Positions 46,074 through 58,057 of a DNA stretch of 64,000 nucleotides are shown in pieces. Source of the stretch: Prunus persica (lineage: Eukaryota > Streptophyta > Magnoliopsida > Rosales > Rosaceae); NCBI RefSeq assembly GCF_000346465.2, contig NC_034012.1:16847972-16911971 (forward strand), read 5' to 3'. The stretch's first letter is position 1; the number at the start of each line of letters is the position of its first letter. The position numbers were made by a program, and so were the translations under genes. The notes beneath the pieces were generated by a model that was not told the origin of the DNA, did no database searches, and worked only from the letters and a program-made list of their open reading frames with translations.

Positions 46074-48367
46074 ATGTCTGTGAGTAAGATTGAAGACAAG
46101 AGTCCGGCGGCAATACTAGCCATTGGTACGGCAAACCCAGCCAATTGTTACTACCAACAAGATTATCCTAATTTTCTATTCCGAATCACCAATAACGACC
46201 ACATGACAGATTTGAAAGACAGGTTCAAGCGCATATGTAAGTGGTACTCTTTGTACAACACGTATATACATGCATAAAATTAATGTATTAATTCATACTA
46301 ATTAATAAAATTATATAATGCACTAAGTGATTTATGATTTACTAATCGGCGGGGCATTCAGATTTGGGACCTCTTCCAAATATCATGCAATAAGTTAACC
46401 CATTTGAAAATGACAAAGTTGGGAGAAATATATTTAGTTATCCTATACAATCACATGGTGTGGCTAATCCATGTGTTATAATATGAGTTGATAAGAGAGT
46501 TAATATTTCATGAACACATGATACATTATTATTATTATGAGTATTTCTATTTAAACTCCACATTTTTCTTTGTTTATTCCAATACTTAAATCATTAAGTT
46601 ATTAAGTTTTATTATTGTATAAAAAGACAAAAAAGGTCATCCAACTTAATATTTAACCCTAGTATATCTACACACACACACATCACCACTCTTCATATTA
46701 AGTTTTAGAAAAACACAAACTCCTCTACATCCTATTGCCAAATTACTCTTCTTTTTCAATTCAAGAAACGTACTACATTCTTATTTTCTCTTCACAAACC
46801 CAAAGTACCGTATGCAAATATAGTGGCTTATGGGTCATCAATTGAGGTATGTAATGTGAGATTATTTCTTGGGTCGTCAATTAAGCTCATAAATTTTATT
46901 TCTCTTTGATATCAATACATCGTTTCTCTTCAAAATATATATATATATATATATTTGAAGAACATATTGCATATAACATCATTGAGTAATATTATAGGGT
47001 AATGATTTCCCCACTCCAATTTTATCCACTTACACTCCTTTTTTAGTTATAAAATGGAGTGTAAGTGGATAAAATTGGAGTGGGGAAATCACCACTCATA
47101 TTATATTGTTTGATCATAATATATTTTTATAAATACTAATATATATATATATACATGTTATAACATGAGTGAAATAACACCGTGGAAAGGCAATAACAAA
47201 ATACCTCAAGTGGCATTAGGGAACAGATTTTTCTTCTTTCATTTTTGAAAAATGGGGGCGACTTGAGTAGGATAATAAATTTGACGAATGGAGTCAAGTT
47301 AGTAAAATTAAGTGGGAGGATAACTGTGGATACTTTTATGAAATTGGTAATTAACAGGTGAAAAATCAAAGATAAAGAAGCGTTATCTACACATCACGGA
47401 AGACATCCTAAAGGCAAACCCAAACATATGTCGCTACAAGGCACCCTCACTGGATCCATGTCAGGACATGTTGATTCCAGAGGTACCCAAGCTTGGCAAG
47501 GAAGCGGCATTGAAGGCCATCGAAGAGTGGGGCCAGCCCATTTCAAACATCACACATCTCATCTTCTGCACATCTTCCTGCGTCGACATGCCTGGCGCCG
47601 ACTTTCAACTCGTCAAGCTCCTCGGCCTTGACCCCTCTGTCAACAGATTCATGATCTACCTACAAGGCTGCTTCGCTGGTGGTACTGCCCTACGTCTTGC
47701 CAAGGACGTCGCAGAAAACAACCCTGGCGCACGCGTTCTGGTGGTGTGCTGTGAGATCACAGCTATGTATTTTCAAGCACCCACTGAGAGCCATGTGGAT
47801 GTTTTGGTAGGACAGGCTTTGTTTGCAGATGGTGCGTCGGCTTTAATTGTTGGTGCTAATCCTGACCCCAAAATTAACGAACGCCCGGTGTATGAGATTA
47901 TGTCAACGAGAGAGACTATTGTCCCATACTCGGAGCATGGCGTGGTGGTACACGTGCGTGAAATGGGTTGCGAGTATTATCTTTCACCAGATGTGCCAAA
48001 GTTGGTTGGTGCAAACATTGAGGAGCTTTTGGTAAAAGGGTTTAGCGAAATTGATGGGACAAATAATGATTGGAACTCGTTGTTCTATTGCATCCACCCT
48101 GGTGGACCGGCCATTTTAGACAAGGTTGAAGAAAAACTGGGTCTGAATGAGGAGAAGCTGAGAGCAACCAGGCATGTATTGAGGGAGTATGGGAACATGG
48201 GAGCTCCATCTGTTTTGTTTATTCTCGATGAGATGAGGAAGAAGTCAATGGAGGAAGGAAAAGCCACGACTGGTGAAGGGCTGGAATGGGGTGTTCTAAT
48301 TGGGATCGGGCCAGGGCTAACCGTGGAGACTGTTGTACTGCGTAGTGTCCGCATTGCTGCCTGCTAA
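46074..48367 (+). CDS. Type III polyketide synthase, biphenyl/chalcone synthase-like
   Basis: Two exons, 46074-46236 and 47358-48367, join across a 1121-base GT-AG intron that splits a cysteine codon (residue 55) after its first base, the conserved intron of plant chalcone-synthase-type genes. The protein is 390 residues, the usual family size. Such homodimeric cytosolic enzymes condense a CoA starter with malonyl-CoA units. The catalytic set is intact: Cys159 (LQGCFAGG), Phe210, His301 (IHPGGPA), Asn334 (YGNMG); [10 protein letters not shown] is near the end. Against chalcone synthase numbering, cavity positions differ: T132 to Ser, T197 to Tyr, G256 to Val, F265 to Tyr, S338 to Gly. NMGAPSV and [11 protein letters not shown] recall biphenyl synthases. 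I read this as a biphenyl-synthase-related paralogue of unknown starter. The first ATG of the frame is used; an upstream in-frame TTG is not a credible start. Confidence 0.9.
47003..47091. repeat. Perfect inverted repeat (hairpin MITE-like) in the PKS intron
   Basis: Arms 47003-47038 and 47056-47091 are perfect complements over 36 bases (outer part TGATTTCCCCACTCC, inner part TTACACTCC), separated by a 17-base AT-rich loop. It is probably a minimal fold-back element. Transcribed with the intron, it would form a long hairpin. Confidence 0.85.
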
Positions 48368-48403
48368 TTAAGTCCTTAATTACTAATCATGGATTAAGGG
48401 TCA

Positions 48404-48640
48404 GTTTGGTATTGCTGTATTGTGAAAATAATCGCTCTCAGATTTGCTGTGAGAGAAAGCAGTTTGTCGTTTGTTAAACTTTTTTGTTATAAGTGTTGTG
48501 TGTACAATAATCAGTTTCTGAGTGTTTGGTAAATTTTTGTGTGAAAGTGTTGTGAGCTGTGTATAATGAATAAAAAGGGCATTATGTTGAAATGACTTTT
48601 TTGTTCAAGTGTTTGGTAAAAAGAAAAACACTTTCACTTT
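48404..48640. repeat. MITE-like repeat in the PKS 3' flank
   Basis: Starts about 37 bases after the stop codon. It shares TGTGAAAATAATCG, CAGATTTGCTGTGAGAGAAA and GCAGTTTGTCGTTTG with the repeat at 6300-6620. It may form part of the 3' untranslated region. Confidence 0.45.
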
Positions 48641-49210
48641 ATCTTATATATTTTTTTGTATTAAATATGTTTCCATCACACTCTAAAAATTATTTTAATT
48701 ATAAAATAAATAAAATATTCCATTAAAAATAAATATATTGTCAATAATATGGTCATAACAAAAATTAAGCTAGTCATAAACAAGCAATCATATCTTTAGT
48801 CTCCTGCAGTTTTAGTCAGTTCTCCCGATGACAAAGCCGGGAGTTAAATGACCAGGCTGGACAAAATGGATGAATTATTGTTATGTTTGTTGTATCATAT
48901 GGTTTTGTACAAGGAGTCTGTTGCATACAAGAATTGTATACTACATAGCCTGTTGTAAAGTCATGCTTATGGTTTAAGGTGAGAGTTAAAGTTAAATGTT
49001 TACAAAACTGTATTGAAATGCAGGTGTTCATTTATTTTCTTTCTAACTTTTAATTAATTTTACTTTTATTATTAATAATAGAGCAATTACACATTAAAAT
49101 TGTAGGGGTTTTTTTATTGCAGCAGCCTGACGAATGGGTTTGGGCTGCCGAAAAGAGAAATAGGTGAAATTAACCCATGTGCCTGAGTTCAAAGATTAGA
49201 CCCCAAGAAT
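48641..49210. other. AT-rich spacer, no gene seen
   Basis: Only short fortuitous frames. No repeat structure was recognised. Confidence 0.5.
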
Positions 49211-49607
49211 CACTGCTACAAAAAAGCAAAAAGACGACAGTAAATCACCGTCGTGTATTCGATTTTTCAATGGTCGTGGAATCCACCGTCATCTTTTCCC
49301 TCATATACCACGACGCTAAATCACCGTCGTTGTTAAAATATACAACGTCATCAACAAATACAAAACGACGTCTTTGTACTGCAAAAAGATCTAAAAAAGC
49401 AGTCGAGGATGAGAATAGACGACCAACTCTCAAAAAAAACCGTCGTTAAAAAGGAAAAATATGACACATATTAAGAGAACAAGGTCGCAAGATAGACATA
49501 CAACGACGGAAATAAAAAAACGACGCCGTTAAATATCATTTTCACGACAATAAAAAATTTGACGTCTTTAAATACATTAGAAGACGACGTTATTGATACC
49601 TACTACG
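49211..49607 (-). mobile_element. CACTA terminal fragment
   Basis: Begins CACTGCTACAAAAAAGC followed by AAAAAGACGACAG, and matches the inverted right end of the 1-2213 element for about 400 bases (CACCGTCGT, ATTTTCACGAC, CTACTACGTCG). Similarity stops at about 49607. Next to the break a 16-base segment, ATAATGGGTGTATTGA, is present twice (from 49613 and 49656) around a (GA)n run. Confidence 0.8.
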
Positions 49608-52066
49608 TCGCATAATGGGTGTATTGAAGAGAGAGAGAGAGAGAGAGATGAGGGTATAATGGGTGTATTGAGTAGTTTCTCACAGCTTGATGAAAACTCT
49701 GTCAAGCTGTGGAACGATTTACTAGAAGAGAAAATGGGAGGAGATGGAGGAATAGGGCACGAAATTGCAGAGGTTTCAGATATGAGAAATGAAGCTTGCT
49801 CTCTGAATGTGGTTTGAGTGAATTTCCAGTTGCTTGACACAGCTTAGTTGCACTCTGGATGATGGATTTTGCTGGGTAGAAGAAGCCTCCTTTTATAGGC
49901 ATTGGAAGCTCCTTCTTCTCAAGAAACCCTAATGGTTTCTATCCAATTTGGCCAAGTCTTTCCTCTTCTTTCTCTTCTCTTCCTTTGACTCATCCTATTT
50001 TGTAAAATTCTCTCTGCCGAATCGCACTAAAAATAAGGTTTTGGGAGCTCTAGGCTTATCAGTAGTGATTTCTTATTTTTGCCTGTCATCTCTCCTCCTT
50101 TCCTCCCCTATTTCATGGCAAGATCTGGTAAATGAAGGAGATAGGTAACTTTGATTGGTCTGAAGGCTGCCTTTTCTCCTGCGCGCACCAATATCCTCTG
50201 GTTTTTTTAGCGATCTGCCTTGAGGTTTGTTTTTGCCCATGTGTTGGAATCTCCCAGCACCCTGAGTGTACAAACATCTCCTGGTTTTCTATCGTGGTTT
50301 CATTTCAAACCATGTGCTGGAGATTTTTTAGATATTTTCTAAGCCACTTGGGCTATTTGGGCCTTCCTAAGGTGATGGGTTAGTGTATTAGGGGAATGGG
50401 CCAACCTCCTAAGTGATGGACCATTTTTATTGAGATGATGAGCTAATTTTTCCTAAAGTATTGGGCTATTTCTCTCTTTTATGCTTACCTATATATTTGG
50501 GCTCAAGAAATGGGCTTGAGTTTTAGGGCTCCCAAGCGGCCCAAAACTTCCATTTCTCGGCTCATCAATGAGCCTCATGAAAGCTCGTTACCATCCATAC
50601 CACAACCCACTCAAGCAAGCCCGGGACATTTGCGTGGCTTGGGCCCACTTAAGCTTGTAGCGTGGCTAGGTGTAATAATAATGATTTTTCGCTTGGCATT
50701 GCATGTCACTTGGCGTGCTTGAATTTCGTATCCATTAAAAAGGGATATGATGCTTGACGTGATAATTAGCATGAGTTTGCAGAGTCAATACCTTTTATAG
50801 GCTTATTTCGATTCTTAGCATGACGGATTGAATATTTATTTGGCACGGCACATGGTCGTGGCTTGTGCAAGCATGTATGGCGAACTTTCACATGCCCAAA
50901 TCAGGTTTCTTCTTGATAAAGTATCGCATTGGGCAGAGAATCTATTTGGGCCCAACCCTGAATTTTTTGGGCCTCAACAAAAATCATGTTCTCTATTTTT
51001 TAGTTAAAATTTAGCTAAAAACATATAAAAGATATTTTAGGAGCTCTCTATAAAATTTTAACTCCAATCATACTCTCTAGTTTAGGAAGTCCTAAATGCT
51101 ATAACTCTTTTTTAATTGGTCCATCTTTATAAAAAAAAATAATATAAAAAAAAGTTAGCATTAATTAAAGGTTTAAAATACTCATAAAATAAAGCAGCAT
51201 TAAATTATAGGGAGCCACTAGGAATTTTTTTCTCTCTTCAGATTTAGAAGCTCCTAGAAGTCTCCCTATTTTAGGAGGTAGACAGGGAGCATGGTCGGAG
51301 TTGTATTTTTCCTATTTCTCCCTAAAATTTGTCTAAGGAGATGGTTTAGGAAGCCCATTGTGGATGCTCTAAACAATGCCTTTGCAGTATCGATCCTATT
51401 AAATCCTGTCATTTATCTTTACTGGTATGGCTGGAACAATATTTTGAATGGTCTAACAAGCAGAATTATAAAGCTTACTCGTTTGCTTGCGTAAGGACAT
51501 ATAAACCTTCAAACTTTAGGGGGCATGTCAACGCCCTCAAAAATAGTCTGCATTGACATTCAAGGTATCATGATGCTTAATTCTTAGCAAAGCAGCCATT
51601 GTATGGTATAATGATGCATGCTAGAAACAGAGCAGGTAAAACATTCGTGGAGTAGTAAAGAACTTTTCACACATAAGTTCATAGAGTTTACTTTTGGTCC
51701 TTGGAGACCATCAGATATTATAACAAATTCTGTACTTCTATGAAATGTTTACAAAGTAGCTGCACGGTCGTCTTAATTGATGGAAAATCAGATTTGTTTT
51801 GTTATACCTATTGATCAGGCTTTACCTTGATCTACCTTCCATCCATCTCTTTTGATGAGGGAGTCAGCAAACAGAAGTCATATATAACGTAACAACCACT
51901 CTAGGCTCTGTTAAAGTAAGCACATCATCAGCACCTATCAACTATCTTAAAATGACAATATATTCAAAAGATTAAGAAAAACAGAAAAGAAATGATATCC
52001 AATTAGTTCATGTAATGAAGATGTCATAAACCTCTTGTTTACACCATAATCAACCGAGTGAATTGT
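49608..52066. other. Spacer, unclassified repetitive-looking DNA
   Basis: Several short frames (for example 49593-49817, 50132-50383, 50510-50722) have no recognisable family. GGGCCCAACCC/GGGCTTGAG-type text at 50360-50980 suggests part of an old LTR element, but no termini were found. No gene can be supported. Confidence 0.4.
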
Positions 52067-52600
52067 GATATTCTAATCAAGTGAGGACTCGAGAGGTTTG
52101 CATGTTCAGAAATATACTCAGACTTATCGGATTATCCTTGTATAAAAGCTATCCTAATTGAAGTACAAGAGATAATGGAATTCCTAATTCTATATGGATT
52201 GAAACAACCTAATTCTAATGCAACTAGAACACTTGATAGCCCCTTAATGGGCAAGGCTTTCGAGTGATGCATATATATAGAGGTCCCTTCTCTAGCAACA
52301 ACACACGCTGAACACAGCTCTCACCACATCTAGAGAAATAGCATTATAGTGTTGCATAGAGAAGAAGATCCTCTATAGCCAAAATGTCTGACCAAGGTTC
52401 GTGTTAAGTTATAAAAGTCTAGTTCAGATTACCATGTGGTATTAGAGCTCTAGGCTTTTGTTTCTTAATCTAATCCATGTCTTCGACAAAATCTATTGAA
52501 AATTTCAAAAATGCTTCCACCCCTAACTCATATGCCTTCAATCTTCTATCCGCGTGCATCCATGACTTATCCATCTCCGACAATATACCCTATTATTTAT
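52067..52600 (+). mobile_element. Probable Copia LTR, primer-binding site and start of gag
   Basis: The LTR-like segment has TATATATAG near 52270 and a leader. It is followed at 52436 by TGGTATTAGAGC, close to the TGGTATCAGAGC primer-binding site complementary to initiator tRNA-Met. An ATG at about 52478 then opens a short Copia-gag-like reading (M-S-S-T-K-S-I-E-N-F-K). The element breaks off near 52600. The LTR's left boundary is a guess. Confidence 0.5.
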
Positions 52601-53564
52601 AATAAAGTGAAAAGATGACAAACAATGACCATCACTATACCAGATTATAATTACTTTGATAGAAAGTAATTTAACATAAATACGACGGCTTTTTTTAAAA
52701 CATCCGACGTTTTATATTCATACAGACGACGGTTTTTGAAAAAAATGGACGTTTTAAGCTAGTAAACAGTGATTCTAAAAATAGCAATACAATTACATAC
52801 GACGGTAGTTAAATAAACACTGCCTTGTAAATGAAATAAAGACAGTCGTCAAACTCTTAAAGAAAAGGAGGCTAAATCTTCTTTTATTCAGACCATTTCT
52901 ACGAACCCAACATATGTTAACAACCCATAACATTGAATTTTTATGAAAAGCATGCAAATATTAAAGCCATTCCCTATTCATAACAACAGAGATTAATGAA
53001 AAACATACCTACAAAAACATTAAAAGATCGCAAAACATATATCTAAAACCTAACAATGCAGTCTATGATTTCAGAATAATCTTCTAAACCCTAAAAACCC
53101 TATATGTTTGTACTTTAGAACCCAGAACTGAATATCAATCAATGAATTAAGAAGCATGATATTAGGATTTGTACTTACAGGCAGGCAGAGCTCACAGATT
53201 ATGGCCTCCTTGGATTTGATGTAGGCTAGAAAGCGCAATTTAGAATTAGAGTTGAAGTGAGAGAGTGAAATGTTAGCGTTTAAGTGAGAGAGCAAAGACT
53301 TAGAGCGAAATCTAAAAATTTTAGGACGCAACCAAATTTTTAGAAAGCACGCTTCTTCAAACATCGACGGAAATAATACAAAACTGTCGTTAAAAACACA
53401 TCGGTTAATATAATAAATACGACGTGGTAAAGCAGTAAGACGGTGGTAAAACATAAAATCAACGTCGAAAGAACTAAATAATATTCCTGGGATTTGGTTT
53501 TGCTGGGATTCGAATGCGTGTGCGCAAGGGACAGAAAAAAAAAATGCAACACTGGCGTCATATA

Positions 53565-53690
53565 CTAAACCCTAAACCCTAAACCTTAAGCATTAAATTA
53601 TAAATTTGTAAAAAAAAATTGTAAAAAAGGTTTAGGGTGGCCCTAAACCCTAAATACCTAAACCCGTAAACCCTAAACCCTAAATAATAA
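53565..53690. repeat. Interstitial telomere-like repeats
   Basis: CCCTAAA units occur in short runs at 53565-53588 and 53640-53690, with the inverse GGTTTAGGGT at 53629 between them, so the two strands face each other. A further ACCCTAAACCCTA is at about 54741. The plant telomere unit is TTTAGGG. Confidence 0.8.
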
Positions 53691-54869
53691 TATATTTTTA
53701 AAAAAAATTGTACAAAAATACAAATCTTTGAGAAAAATAAACTAAAAATTGTTACGGACTCCTTACGACAATGCCGTCTAAATTAGATTGCTAAAACCAG
53801 TATTTTAAAAAAAAGAAAAAAAGATTATCCCCACCAATGAATGACACAAGCCATATGATTGTTTGAAGAAACTATAAGGGATGTTGTGATTTATTTGTTT
53901 ATGTGGACATTTTTCATTTTTATAACTCAAATTAAATTTTTGAAAGCTTTAGGACAAAGAAAATATTTGAATGACTGCATAGGAGTTGTGGTGTATTTTT
54001 TGGAAATTTTACAAATTTATTATGAATATTATGAATTAAGGTCAATAAAAAATTGTAATAAACACAACAAACCACATCGGTTTTAAACCCACAAATGACG
54101 TTGTATGCAGTTTAAACTTCATTATTTATATAGATACTGACGTTGTAAAGCATTTACGACGTCACACCTTTGACGTTGTTTTGATACTCCTACGTCGTTT
54201 ATGGTATCAACCGACGTGGTAAGGAGAATAGGCGTCACATAACCTGTTCTTATAAATAAACCCGACGTTGTAGTAAAGTTCAAAAGTCAGAAAATAAGTC
54301 AAAACTGCCACGAAAGATTTTTTAAGACGTCAGGAATATAGACGTCGCTTAAATCAAATAACGTCATTGTAAGTATTTCAAAATTCATTTGAAATATAAT
54401 AAAGTTGACCAGACGACGGTTTTAAAAAAGGAAGGTCGTCGAAATTGCATAAGACGTAGTCTGTTATGAAGTTATCAACGTGGTATTTGCTTACATGTCT
54501 CTTTGTTTTTTGTGTTAGCAACGTTGTTTATTGTCTTTTAAAATATACCGTCATGTTACGGAAGTTTACATGTCATTTTATGAATTTACCGTCATTGGTT
54601 TATTTTCAAGTTTCATAAGACGACTGTTGTTGAAACAATCATGTCGTTGAATGGGCATTCAGACGACGGTTTCAGGAATTACTTTAGTTTTAAAAACTGA
54701 AAACCAATTTTTATTGACAGCCAAAAAGAACATATACATTATACCCTAAACCCTATACAAAAAATTGTCTATTCTAAAAAAAAATATGTACATTTTTCAT
54801 AACTGTTTGTAAAAATCCTCTACTCCATATGAAGGCAAACAAAATCTGCCCATTCTTTCCTCACTTCTT

Positions 54870-55850
54870 GTTTTGGGGTGGTCAAAATTCACCCAATTTG
54901 CCAAGGAAGAATTCCTAGTGGGCGAAGAATTCCTAGCGGGCGAAGAATTCAAGGGGCCTCAAAAGGAAAGATTTTTAAAAAGAGTTGATATTTGGCCAGC
55001 CCATGGGCTGACGAATGCCCTATATAAACCTCACCAAACGAAGATAGAAGACACACAACATCAGACAGAAAAACCTATTTTTCATCTCGCACTTTTCTTT
55101 TTCTAGACTTAGGATTTTACTTTTCATGCACCTAGTGTAGTGAGTTCTTCCTTTTCTTAGTATAAGTTTAAATTCTCGTTCAATTTATATTTTCTTGTCA
55201 TTTAAATTCAAGTTTATTTCAATTGCTTTACTTTTCATTGTTGTTGCACTTCAATTAAGTTTATTTCTGAGTTCATTTTACTTTATCGTTCTTATCGCGT
55301 TCATTTCGTTCTTGCTTTATTTATCGCTTTGATTTATTTTGTCGCACTTTAATTCTCGTCTTTACGTTATTTATCTTTCGCACTTTACTTTACGCATTTG
55401 TCTTTAAATTATATTTAAGTTTAAGCACCTTTACTTTACGCACTTGTTGTTCGTTTCATTACGTTTCACCTTCAATCTTCATCTCCACACACTCCACATC
55501 ATTTGGTCGCTCACATAAAGCTATGACCCTGAGGTAGTGAAAGAACCTAGGCCGTGAGGAGGTTCCTTGCTCGGCCGAACAATCGTTTGATTAAAGTCCG
55601 ATCTCGGACGCAACATATCCATCTACTCACATTCCATTCAAGCCCAAATTCTGAGTTTGGTGGTGGCACGCCCCGCACTCAAAAGAAGAAGGACCAAAAG
55701 TTCCTTCCGTCGGCTGCCCCAACCGAAAAGAGGGAAACACTTCTTCAATGGCTTCTTGGGCGTATGGTGCTTGATCTTTGCCCTTTTCAAACTGCAATCC
55801 ATAAAAAATGATTATTTAGAATTCATCAATGGTTTTGTAGGATCTGTGAC
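54870..55850 (+). mobile_element. LTR-retrotransposon fragment (Gypsy-like LTR)
   Basis: Promoter-like CCCTATATAAACC near 55020, a long T/C-rich leader, then TTTGGTGGTGGCACGCCCC near 55658, which recalls the LTR/primer-site junction of some plant Gypsy elements. A direct repeat, GGCGAAGAATTC, occurs twice at about 54919-54950. No polyprotein was recognised. Class assignment is tentative. Confidence 0.4.
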
Positions 55851-55959
55851 AGAGTAAATAGAATTACCATCGTGGTATATCGATTCAAATGATGGTAATT
55901 TTATTTTCCGTCATACACTTGCAAAAACCACAGAAATTAAAATCCTAAAGTTTTCCATT

Positions 55960-56790
55960 TACCTTCTTCTCAAACTCCAAAGAAGGATCTGTGATGATGT
56001 CTCTCATAAAGCGCATGACATAATAGCCATACTCTACACCGCTGGGTTGCTTTGGTGTGCCTTGTAGAGTTTTCCAAATAGGTGCTTTACGGCCTTGTCT
56101 GCCTGTGTGTGAATTATACATCTTGATAGCACTGTTTCATGACAACAAAATGTTATTGAAAAAAGAAAAAAAACTACAAACACACATTACACTTTAGTAG
56201 ATCAACTTACGTGTTCACTATGTTTTTGCCCTCGTCATCAACCACTCGATTATCGGGTAGTGGATCTAGAAAATACAGTCTCCCTCTTTGGTCTCACAAT
56301 GACCAAGACCCAATGACGGCTACACAAAATAAACATAGGGGTTAAATAGTTTTATATACACTGCATCATACGAAGAATATCGTGTTGACTAACGTACCCT
56401 GGATTGTAAGGCATAAAGAAAATATGTTCCCCATCTGTCTTTTGAAGTCTATTGGCTAACAAACGTGATCTTTGAGTTTATGATCTAGAGTTAGCCCTAA
56501 CTTGAGCGGGGTCACCAAAGCCAACCATGTTCACCATATTTGCTGTTTTCAAAACATCAAATAGGCATAACATATATGAAATGATGTCATGAGTTTTTTA
56601 ATTTTTTTTAAAAGAAAGGAGAGTGTGAAATGACAATGAATTGATAAGGACAAACCTCATGTATACAGCAACCACAGTAGCCCCAATTTCATCCATGGCT
56701 GCAAACTGTGTAATATCTTCAATCAAGACGAAGGTTTGACGCTCAAAACCAAACACCTCCTTCTCAATTGTAAATATCATAGCCTTCTCA
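55960..56790 (-). pseudogene. Ulp1-like C48 peptidase from a CACTA element, catalytic Cys lost
   Basis: Minus-strand exons read, in order: FTIEKEVFGFERQTFVLIED and DEIGATVVAVYMR (56780-56650); GEHIFFMPYNPG (to ~56397); RHWVLVIV and TVYFLDPLPDN with the catalytic His and Asp (56310-56213); APIWKTLQGTPKQPSGVEYG, YYVMRFMRDI (56132-55964). This is the C48 (Ulp1/SUMO-protease) fold often carried by plant CACTA and MULE elements. The position of the nucleophile Cys (normally C-G-Y-Y-V-M) is Tyr, so the peptidase should be inactive. A stretch of the N-terminal region is not recognisable. Confidence 0.7.
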
Positions 56791-57169
56791 TGTCATTTTT
56801 AATGTCGTCTCCATATAATGACAAAAGGAGTGTAAAGAAGATGGCAAGACAAGGTTTGAGTAATCTGGTACTTGTTGTTCCTTCTCAGAAACGTCCAAGA
56901 ACTTGTCTTTCTGCTTGAAGAAATAAGGAAATATATATAATACATAATTGAAAAAACTAGAGTAAACTACACAAAATTAAACATCGTGGTAATTCAATTG
57001 AAAAAACTAGAGTAAACTGCACAAAATTAAACATCGTGGTAATTCAAATAAAACGACGGGGAAGACACAAAAACGACGTGTCAATTGAATAACCACGACG
57101 GTAAGTAAAAACCGTCGTCGTATGTATCAATTGCGTGGGTAGAAAACAAAGCCCTAGAACATGAAATAC

Positions 57170-57282
<113 letters not shown>

Positions 57283-58057
57283 AACACAGTGAGTGAAGAA
57301 AGATTGAAAAATAATTAAATTATGACACTATCTGAATCCACAATACCGTCGTGGTACTAGAATTCCAACGACGGGTTATTTAAAAAATAGACGTAATATG
57401 AAGTTAAAACGACGGTAAGTAAAAACATTCGTCTTATGATTTTATTACGTCAGTATAAAACAGAGCCCTCCAAAATTAACAAATGCAATTATCAACATAA
57501 AAGCATGCGTTAGCAGAAATGCAGATAACATCAATTGCAGATAAAGAGAGAGAGAGAGAGAGAAAGAGAGAGCGGGATAGAGTGAGTGAAGAAAGATTGA
57601 AAAAAATAAGAATAAAGAATTGGCAAACTCTAAATCCCCAATACCGTCGTGGTATTTAAATGACGACGACATCATATTAAAAAAAATAGACGTGGTATGG
57701 TATTTAATACGTCGTTAACCAAAAAACGACGTCTTATGTCATATCTAACGACGATATTGAACCCAGCGACGCATATGTAATTCCAAATAAGAAAGAATTT
57801 CAAATTTCAGAGAATTTACCATTTCATCTTGCTATTCTGTATCCTTGGATTTCAGTTTTACGAAATAAAGAAAGATAGATAAGACAGCTTGTACAAGAAT
57901 GAAAAGTTGCACAAACATACCGTCGTGGTAAGGAATACACACGACAGTTAATAAAAGAAAACGACGTCTAATTTAAATTGAGACGACGGTAAATAAAAGA
58001 CATCGTTGTGGGTTGTTTCTAACGTCTGTAATTAAGATAATCACGTCTAATTGGTTT

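Noticed and set aside
47136..47369. Minus-strand frame in the polyketide synthase intron
   Set aside because: AT-rich intron DNA with no family features.
46074..48367. Polyketide synthase and reductases as one biosynthetic gene cluster
   Set aside because: They lie more than 10 kb apart with transposons between, act on different substrates, and share no visible promoter motifs. Only one reductase is intact.
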